The translations under genes were made by a program, and so were the position numbers. A model generated the notes under the pieces. That model saw only the letters and a program-made list of their open reading frames with translations. It made no database searches and had not been told where the DNA came from. From positions 1 to 9,439 of the forward strand of contig JAIECC010000297.1 in the NCBI GenBank assembly GCA_029068665.1: a DNA stretch of 9,439 bases. The letters run 5' to 3'. This document shows positions 1 to 4,441 of the stretch, piece by piece (the first letter of the stretch is position 1; each line of letters starts with the position of its first letter). Source of the DNA: Lachnospiraceae bacterium. Lineage in GTDB: Bacteria > Bacillota > Clostridia > Lachnospirales > Lachnospiraceae.

Positions 1-23
1 ATAATACTTTGATATCATTTCTG

Positions 24-1685
24 TTATACACTGCCTTTATTTAAGTATAGCTGATAGAATTTCTCAGAATCCTCCGGTTTTCCATAGAGGTATCCCTGTA
101 TAAAATCCAGATCCATCTCGGAAACCACATTCATTTCCTCATCTTCCTCTACGCCCTCTAAACAAACCTTAATACCTGCCTTATGGCACAATTCAACAAC
201 AACACGTATGAAAGAAGAGTCAAAGCTGTTTTCCTTAATATTCCGAACAAATATTTTATCAATCTTTACGATATCCGCCGGTGCTTCCTTCAATAATCCA
301 AGGGAGGAGTAACCGGTTCCAAAATCATCCATTGCAATCTTCATTCCCATGGAGCGAACGGATTTAAATACCTTTTTTAACAGTTCCTTATCGGATATGA
401 ACTTGCTTTCCGTAATTTCCACAATGATATTCTGATAGCTGATTCCTGCCTCTTCAATGCACTCATGCATAAAGTCTACAAACTGGGTATCAAATAATTG
501 CAGGTAGGATACATTAATGCTCATACTGAACTGCGGATAAATATAAACCCAGCGGCGGCACATCTCCACAGCCTGTTGAAATACCCACTTTCCTACCGGC
601 TGAATCATTTCGGTCTTTTCCAACAGCGGAATAAATTCCACCGGTGATACCTTACCATATTTCTCACACCTCCAGCGTAACAGCGCTTCTGCACCTTTTA
701 ATACCTTCGAGTCTGCATAGACCTGAGGCTGGAAGTTCAATTCAAAGTTCTCAAAGTCATTTTCTATGGAACTCCGCAGAAGCTCAATTAATTCTAATTC
801 CCGTTCCTTATACTGGAGGAATTCCGGCTCAAAGTTAATTAAATGATTCTTTCCCTGACGCTTTACAACACTGATTCCAACCTTCAATGCCTTAACCACA
901 TTTTGATATGTCATCCCTTCTTCATACTCGTAATAAATACCGGAGAAGGTACAGTAGTAGCGTTTTCCCTGTAAATCCTTTTGCGTCTTATAATGGTTGG
1001 AAATCCGCTGAAATAACGCTTCTGCCTGCCCTGACTGCGGATTCGTAATTAAAATACCGAATTCATCTCCATCCAGACGGTATATAGAAGCATTGCTGTC
1101 CAACCGGCTTTGAATATAGGTTCCGATTGCCCGTAATACACTGTCTCCAAAAGATTGATCATACAACTCATTGATATGACGAAAATTATCAATATTCATC
1201 AATAGAATACCAAATGGTATATTGTCTTTGATTTTCTGCTTTGCTGTTTCACGAAATGCATATTTATTCAAAAGACCCGTAACATGATCTAACTGATTCT
1301 GCCTGCCCAGATTCCGGATAATACCGGCCAGCATAATTGGAGTTCCTTCCTCATCAAAGTTAAGGTAGACGCGGCTTTCCATCCAGACCCATTTCAGATT
1401 CCGGTTCAGGGCACGATACTGCAGACAGAATGCTTGTGTTTTATTTTCAAACATACTTATCAGAGCATTTTTGTACTTTGCCCGATCTTCAATATGAATC
1501 CGTTCCAGCCATGCATCAAAATAATTATTTGTATAATCCTGTGGCAAATCGAATTCTTCAATAAAATCATCCGGCAGCGTTACCTCATAATTACAGGTTG
1601 GATGGTTGCAGACAAACACATATCCATCTATGCTGTTACACATTGCCTGATAAAAGCTTTCTGCTTCCCAATTGGTCATATTCAT
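24..1685 (-). CDS. PAS-GGDEF-EAL protein, predicted c-di-GMP phosphodiesterase with a degenerate cyclase domain
   Basis: This is a 553-aa soluble signalling protein with no membrane span or signal peptide. Residues 10-126 form a PAS domain with a PAC-like end (KWVWMESR at 98-105). The GGDEF domain (about 131-290) begins DHVTGLLNKYAF. Its signature is DGDEF (205-209). The first Asp of the usual DIDxFK motif, a metal ligand, is Asn164, and there is no RxxD inhibitory site at the expected place, so cyclase activity is doubtful. The EAL domain (about 296-545) keeps every expected residue: Glu333 of EALLRW, Asn391, Glu423, Asp453-Asp454 of DDFGTGYSS, Lys474, Glu510 of EGVE and Gln530 of QGYLYGKP. 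Hydrolysis of c-di-GMP to pGpG is therefore predicted. The first ATG is preferred because AGGAAGGGGG lies 9 nt upstream; a second ATG lies two codons later. The start overlaps the fumarase beta stop as ATGA, implying translational coupling. Confidence 0.93.
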   Translation of the reverse strand: MNMTNWEAESFYQAMCNSIDGYVFVCNHPTCNYEVTLPDDFIEEFDLPQDYTNNYFDAWLERIHIEDRAKYKNALISMFENKTQAFCLQYRALNRNLKWVWMESRVYLNFDEEGTPIMLAGIIRNLGRQNQLDHVTGLLNKYAFRETAKQKIKDNIPFGILLMNIDNFRHINELYDQSFGDSVLRAIGTYIQSRLDSNASIYRLDGDEFGILITNPQSGQAEALFQRISNHYKTQKDLQGKRYYCTFSGIYYEYEEGMTYQNVVKALKVGISVVKRQGKNHLINFEPEFLQYKERELELIELLRSSIENDFENFELNFQPQVYADSKVLKGAEALLRWRCEKYGKVSPVEFIPLLEKTEMIQPVGKWVFQQAVEMCRRWVYIYPQFSMSINVSYLQLFDTQFVDFMHECIEEAGISYQNIIVEITESKFISDKELLKKVFKSVRSMGMKIAMDDFGTGYSSLGLLKEAPADIVKIDKIFVRNIKENSFDSSFIRVVVELCHKAGIKVCLEGVEEDEEMNVVSEMDLDFIQGYLYGKPEDSEKFYQLYLNKGSV

Positions 1686-1704
1686 TTTTCACAACCCCCT
1701 TCCT
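1682..1704 (-). promoter_or_regulatory. Coupling junction: fumarase beta stop, GGDEF-EAL start and its ribosome binding site
   Basis: AGGAAGGGGG (1695-1704, minus strand) is inside the end of the beta-subunit gene, 9 nt before ATG (1683-1685). The stop of beta (TGA, 1682-1684) overlaps this ATG as ATGA, the classic form for termination-reinitiation. Confidence 0.85.
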
Positions 1705-2275
1705 GCGGATTACTTGCTTTAATATGCTCTCTTTTATAATCATCAACTGCTGTCTCATACAGATTATTTCCTGCGGAATCTGCAACTACAATAACAGGAA
1801 AATCTTCTACCTCCAGCTTCCGTATTGCTTCTGTCCCCAGATCCTCATAAGCAATTACCTCTGCCCTTGTTATGCACTTGGAAAGCAATGCTCCTGCACC
1901 GCCTACCGCAGCAAAATATACGCTGGTACATTCCCTGATTGCCTTTAATACCTCCGGTGATCGCTTTCCTTTTCCAATCATTCCGGACAAACCATGTTCC
2001 ATTAATAACGGAGCATATTTATCCATTCTGGAGCTGGTGGTTGGTCCGGCAGATCCGATTACCTGACCTTCTCTCGCCGGTGTAGGTCCCAGATAGTATA
2101 TAATGTTGTTCTTTAATTCAAACGGTGGTTCTTTTCCTTCAAGCATAGACTCATACATTCTTTTATGAGCCGCATCTCTGGCGGTATAAATCGTTCCTGT
2201 TATATAAACATAATCTCCTGCCTGAAGATCCTTTACCATTTCCCTTGTCATGGGTGTTTTTATATGTTTTTCCAT
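1682..2275 (-). CDS. fumB: Fumarate hydratase class I, beta subunit
   Basis: This is the partner of the upstream alpha subunit, matching the C-terminal domain of single-chain class I fumarases, which supplies substrate-binding residues beside the Fe-S cluster. Family hallmarks in order are the AGDYVYITGTIYTARDAAHKR region (19-39), GPTTSSRMDKY (77-87), GKGKRS (101-106), AAVGGAGALL (122-131) and FPVIVVADSAGNNLY (159-173). The length of 197 aa is slightly above the usual 185-190 because of a short hydrophilic C-terminal extension. The ATG follows the alpha stop by 36 nt. Its ribosome binding site is weak (AGAGAAG), so translation may depend partly on the upstream gene. The TGA stop overlaps the start of the PAS-GGDEF-EAL gene by 4 nt. 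Tartrate dehydratase beta is an alternative that sequence reading cannot exclude. The symbol fumB here means the beta subunit, not E. coli FumB. Confidence 0.9.
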   Translation of the reverse strand: MEKHIKTPMTREMVKDLQAGDYVYITGTIYTARDAAHKRMYESMLEGKEPPFELKNNIIYYLGPTPAREGQVIGSAGPTTSSRMDKYAPLLMEHGLSGMIGKGKRSPEVLKAIRECTSVYFAAVGGAGALLSKCITRAEVIAYEDLGTEAIRKLEVEDFPVIVVADSAGNNLYETAVDDYKREHIKASNPQEGGCEK

Positions 2276-2311
2276 TTAATCTTCTCTTTCAATGTGAATG
2301 CTGCTCTGTTC

Positions 2312-3154
2312 CTATATCAGACGCTTTATATGACGGTTTACGTGACAGCAGATATTAACTGCCAAAGGCATACCTGCAATATGGGTAGGGTAGGTTTCGA
2401 TATTCACTGCCAATGCTGTGGTTTTACCACCCAGACCTCCCGGTCCGATTCCCAGCCGGTTTATCTCATCCAGTAATTCTTCTTCTAACTTACGAATATG
2501 GGGCAGACTGGAACCTTCATCAATGTTTCTGGTCAACGCCGTTTTCGCCAGAATCGCACATTTCTCAAAATCTCCTCCAAGTCCCACTCCTACTACCATA
2601 GGGGGACAGGCATTCGGTCCTGCATCCTTTACCGCCTGAAGAACGGAAGCCTTTACACCTTCTATCCCGTCTGCAGGCTTCAGCATAAATACCCGGCTCA
2701 TATTCTCGCTTCCAAATCCTTTTGGTGCCACAAGAAGCTCCAGCCCGTCACCGGGAACAATGTCATAATGAATAATAGCTGGTGTGTTATCCTTTGTATT
2801 TTCTCGTATTAATGGATCCTTTACTACAGATTTTCGAAGATATCCTTCCCGATAACCTTGACGAACTCCTTCGTGAATAGCATCTGATAGATTCATACCC
2901 TCTATATGAACATCCTGTCCCAGCTTTACAAATACAATCGCCATTCCTGTATCCTGACAAATAGGAATCTGATCCTCTGCTGCAATCTTCATATTCTCCC
3001 GCAATTGTCCAAGAATCTGCCGGCCCAGTTCACAGTCTTCTGTCTGCTCTGACTGCAAGACCGCCTGTTCCATATCTGTGGATAAATGCAGATTGGCCTC
3101 GATACACATTTCCCTTATATTTTCAATAATTGTATCTGTCTGTATGGTTCTCAT
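2312..3154 (-). CDS. fumA: Fumarate hydratase class I, alpha subunit (iron-sulfur)
   Basis: This is the alpha subunit of a two-chain, oxygen-sensitive [4Fe-4S] hydro-lyase that interconverts fumarate and L-malate. With the chosen start it has 280 aa, normal for the split clostridial form. Three cysteines fit the cluster ligands of class I fumarases: Cys66 in PICQDTG, Cys183 in PNACPP, and Cys269 or Cys270 in NICCHVNRH. Their spacing is close to that in single-chain FumA. A glycine-rich GIGPGGLGGKTTAL segment lies at about 236-249. The frame extends eight codons upstream to a TTG (3176-3178), but that codon has no ribosome binding site. The ATG at 3152-3154, giving the family-typical start MRTIQ, is preceded by AAAGGAG, though at a longish 12 nt. 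The main alternative is the alpha subunit of L(+)-tartrate dehydratase, a close homologue. The adjacent beta subunit supports a complete enzyme. Confidence 0.9.
   Translation of the reverse strand: MRTIQTDTIIENIREMCIEANLHLSTDMEQAVLQSEQTEDCELGRQILGQLRENMKIAAEDQIPICQDTGMAIVFVKLGQDVHIEGMNLSDAIHEGVRQGYREGYLRKSVVKDPLIRENTKDNTPAIIHYDIVPGDGLELLVAPKGFGSENMSRVFMLKPADGIEGVKASVLQAVKDAGPNACPPMVVGVGLGGDFEKCAILAKTALTRNIDEGSSLPHIRKLEEELLDEINRLGIGPGGLGGKTTALAVNIETYPTHIAGMPLAVNICCHVNRHIKRLI
3077..3085 (-). other. Perfect DnaA-box 9-mer inside fumarase alpha
   Basis: TGTGGATAA reads on the plus strand, the complement of the DnaA box TTATCCACA. It lies in coding sequence of the alpha subunit, in codons for a poorly conserved region (HLSTDM). 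Binding is not shown; it is listed because the region is probably close to oriC. Confidence 0.35.
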
Positions 3155-3173
3155 ATATGCAAAAAGCTCCTTT
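3155..3173 (-). promoter_or_regulatory. Ribosome binding site of fumarase alpha
   Basis: AAAGGAG (3167-3173, minus strand) follows directly after the stop of the small membrane protein and stands 12 nt before the ATG at 3152-3154. The spacing is long but this is the only good site, and it excludes the TTG at 3176-3178, which lies upstream of it. Confidence 0.65.
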
Positions 3174-3174
3174 A

Positions 3175-3384
3175 TCAATCACCGAATAATTGCTCTTCAT
3201 CTGTTGGCTCGTTTTTTTGAACTGTATGGTTCTTTTTCCGTTGTATAAATGCCGAAAGCTTGAACAACAACCATACCATCAGCAATATCGCCAATAATGC
3301 ACCAATCCCGGCAAGTACATACAGCATGATACCACTCAGCGTATCTGCTCCATCTGTTAAATGCATCAATTCTCTAAAGTCCAT
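3175..3384 (-). CDS. Small single-span membrane protein of unknown function, first gene of the fumarase operon
   Basis: I do not recognise a family. The 69-aa product has a short N-terminal stretch (MDFRELMHLTDGADTLSG), one long hydrophobic segment at about residues 19-47 (starting GIMLYVLAGIGALL), then a basic stop-transfer patch (QRKK) and an acidic hydrophilic tail ending EEQLFGD. The positive patch after the span suggests an N-out, C-in topology. The frame can be extended to a TTG six codons upstream. I chose the ATG at 3382-3384 because AAAGGGGG sits 5 nt before it, and that sequence would fall inside the longer version. The TGA stop lies 20 nt before the chosen fumarase alpha start, and the alpha ribosome binding site lies directly after it, so the two are likely translated from one message. 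The size recalls small membrane subunits such as OadG, but the characteristic motif is not evident. Confidence 0.72.
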   Translation of the reverse strand: MDFRELMHLTDGADTLSGIMLYVLAGIGALLAILLMVWLLFKLSAFIQRKKNHTVQKNEPTDEEQLFGD

Positions 3385-3397
3385 ACAATCCCCCTTT
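3385..3397 (-). promoter_or_regulatory. Ribosome binding site fixing the start of the small membrane protein
   Basis: AAAGGGGG (3390-3397, minus strand) lies 5 nt before the ATG at 3382-3384. It would be coding if the upstream TTG at 3400-3402 were the start, which argues for the 69-aa version. Confidence 0.75.
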
Positions 3398-3404
3398 ACC
3401 AATA

Positions 3405-3433
3405 TTTCTACATTTTTTAGTATATCACGTCAA
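3405..3433 (-). promoter_or_regulatory. Candidate promoter of the fumarase operon
   Basis: On the minus strand TTGACG (3428-3433) and TAGAAA (3405-3410) are separated by exactly 17 nt and lie just upstream of the small membrane protein gene. The -35 matches the sigma-70/SigA consensus at 5 of 6 positions and the -10 at 4 of 6. A better -10, TATACT (3419-3424), lies inside this spacer, paired only with a poor TTGTAG 17 nt upstream. One of the two is probably used, giving a leader of roughly 15-30 nt. This is inferred from motifs only. Confidence 0.5.
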
Positions 3434-3451
3434 TTTTGCTTCTACAATTGA
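3430..3451. repeat. Short inverted repeat overlapping the candidate -35 element
   Basis: TCAATT (3430-3435) and AATTGA (3446-3451) form a 6-bp inverted repeat with a 10-nt spacer, overlapping the TTGACG hexamer. It could be a small operator, but it is short and AT-rich enough to arise by chance. Confidence 0.25.
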
Positions 3452-3453
3452 TT

Positions 3454-3489
3454 TTATTCACAATTATACCCTACATTTTTCACAATTAT
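3454..3489. repeat. Pair of 14-bp direct repeats with 22-bp period in the fumarase operon upstream region
   Basis: On the plus strand TTATTCACAATTAT (3454-3467) and TTTTTCACAATTAT (3476-3489) match at 13 of 14 positions, and the copies start 22 bp apart, close to two helical turns. They lie in non-coding DNA and the first overlaps a TATAAT. Their first nine bases fit the DnaA-box pattern TTWTNCACA, and each also holds a TGTGA half-site (minus strand) as used by CRP/FNR-type regulators. An operator role is inference. Confidence 0.55.
3463..3468 (-). promoter_or_regulatory. Isolated perfect -10 hexamer (TATAAT) in the intergenic region
   Basis: TATAAT on the minus strand overlaps the second copy of the direct repeat. 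No convincing -35 element is present 16-18 nt upstream, so it would need an activator or be a chance match in AT-rich DNA. If used, the leader before the small membrane protein would be about 70 nt. Confidence 0.3.
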
Positions 3490-3521
3490 GACTATTCTTT
3501 AGCCGAAAAGAAAGAATTATG

Positions 3522-4379
3522 TCATTTTAAGCACCGGAAAATGGTTTTTCCGACTCCATCTTCATCATTACTTTCAATTATGGTTTCTGCTATCTCCTTA
3601 ATTTCTTTCATGGCATTTACAGGTGCAAAGGAATTAGGAAATTCCGTAAACAGGGAGTAGTCATTTAAACCATCCCCAAAAACCATGACTTCTTCTTTTT
3701 CTATTCCCTGCTCTTGAACATATTCTGACAATGCAATTCCTTTTTGTGCATGAATGTCATTGATTTCAATATTATTCGGAAAAGAAGAGCTTGCAATCAG
3801 ACCTCCCAGCTGGTGAATCTTCTCCTTTGTCTCCTCTATCAGTTTCCGGTCCTGGTGAAATACTATTATTTTCGATATTTCAATACCCTGCTCCTGCAAT
3901 TCTTCCAGAGAATCTGCATACTGTAGTTTTTGATAGAATATGGAATCCACCATCAATGCTTCCAGCTCCTGCTCTGATGCCTGAGGATGAAGGCATCGCA
4001 TCCGTCCAAGCATCCCCAGTTTTGCCTGCTCCTTGGAATAAATACTGTAAAATCCGTCGCTATCCATCACTTCCGGATAAAAACCCTGACACTCCAACAG
4101 ACGAATTAATTCCTTCCCCTTCTCGTAAGAAATAGGAGTTTTCTTCACTATATTTCCTGCCTTATCCCGAAACTCCGCTCCATTTAACAGCATACAGGAA
4201 CAGGTAATGTGATACTGCTCCAGCATTGGTCGGATAGTGGTATAATTCCGCCCTGTGGCAATCATGAATTCTGCTCCTTTGGACTGGGCATATTCAATGG
4301 CAGACCGGTTGTATTCGGTTATCTCCTGACGATGATTCAGGAAAGTTCCATCCATATCCGTTACAATAAGCTTAATCAT
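3522..4379 (-). CDS. Cof-type HAD-IIB family hydrolase (sugar-phosphate or cofactor phosphatase)
   Basis: This is a cytoplasmic haloacid-dehalogenase-fold phosphatase of 285 aa, the usual size for the Cof/YidA group. Motif I is DMDGTF, with nucleophile Asp8 and acid/base Asp10. Motif II is ATGR (Thr42). Motif III is Lys213 in QKGIALSEY, and motif IV is GDGLND (235-240), with the Mg-binding Asp236 and Asp240. The intervening region (about 84-190) fits a C2B cap, which sets substrate choice. The C terminus has the usual NDEDGVGK segment. Such enzymes act on sugar phosphates, pyridoxal phosphate or flavin and nucleotide phosphates, and the substrate cannot be read from this sequence. The ATG has AAGGA 6 nt upstream. 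The gene begins 21 nt beyond the end of the gyrA hairpin's U tract, so it may rely on terminator read-through or on a promoter inside gyrA. Confidence 0.9.
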   Translation of the reverse strand: MIKLIVTDMDGTFLNHRQEITEYNRSAIEYAQSKGAEFMIATGRNYTTIRPMLEQYHITCSCMLLNGAEFRDKAGNIVKKTPISYEKGKELIRLLECQGFYPEVMDSDGFYSIYSKEQAKLGMLGRMRCLHPQASEQELEALMVDSIFYQKLQYADSLEELQEQGIEISKIIVFHQDRKLIEETKEKIHQLGGLIASSSFPNNIEINDIHAQKGIALSEYVQEQGIEKEEVMVFGDGLNDYSLFTEFPNSFAPVNAMKEIKEIAETIIESNDEDGVGKTIFRCLK

Positions 4380-4400
4380 ACTATATCCTTCTTTTCATCT

Positions 4401-4434
4401 AAAAAGAGGAACGATTGTTTCCATCGTTCCTCTT
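4401..4434 (-). terminator. Rho-independent terminator of the gyrase operon
   Basis: On the minus strand AAGAGGAACGAT and ATCGTTCCTCTT form a perfect 12-bp stem (4423-4434 with 4404-4415) around a 7-nt loop. A run of five T follows on the minus strand at 4405-4401, two of them within the stem. The hairpin begins 7 nt after the gyrA stop. The U tract is short, so some read-through into the HAD gene is plausible. On the plus strand no good T run follows, so it works in one direction. Confidence 0.88.
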
Positions 4435-4441
4435 ACATTTC

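Noticed and set aside
1..23. Terminator or other feature after the GGDEF-EAL gene
   Set aside because: Only 23 nt remain before the window edge and no hairpin or T run can be seen there.
1682..3154. L(+)-tartrate dehydratase (TtdAB) instead of fumarase
   Set aside because: It cannot be fully excluded, but the lengths and start (MRTIQ, 280 aa plus 197 aa) fit the split clostridial fumarase better, and no tartrate transport or regulatory gene is visible nearby.
3176..3178. TTG start for fumarase alpha overlapping the small gene's stop
   Set aside because: It has no ribosome binding site, whereas AAAGGAG lies downstream of it and before the ATG at 3152-3154, which also gives the family-typical N terminus.
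3494..3517. Possible terminator after the HAD gene (ATTCTTT / AAAGAAT, 10-nt loop)
   Set aside because: The stem is only 7 bp and AT-rich, and no T run follows on the minus strand. Read-through from the HAD gene into the fumarase operon therefore stays possible.
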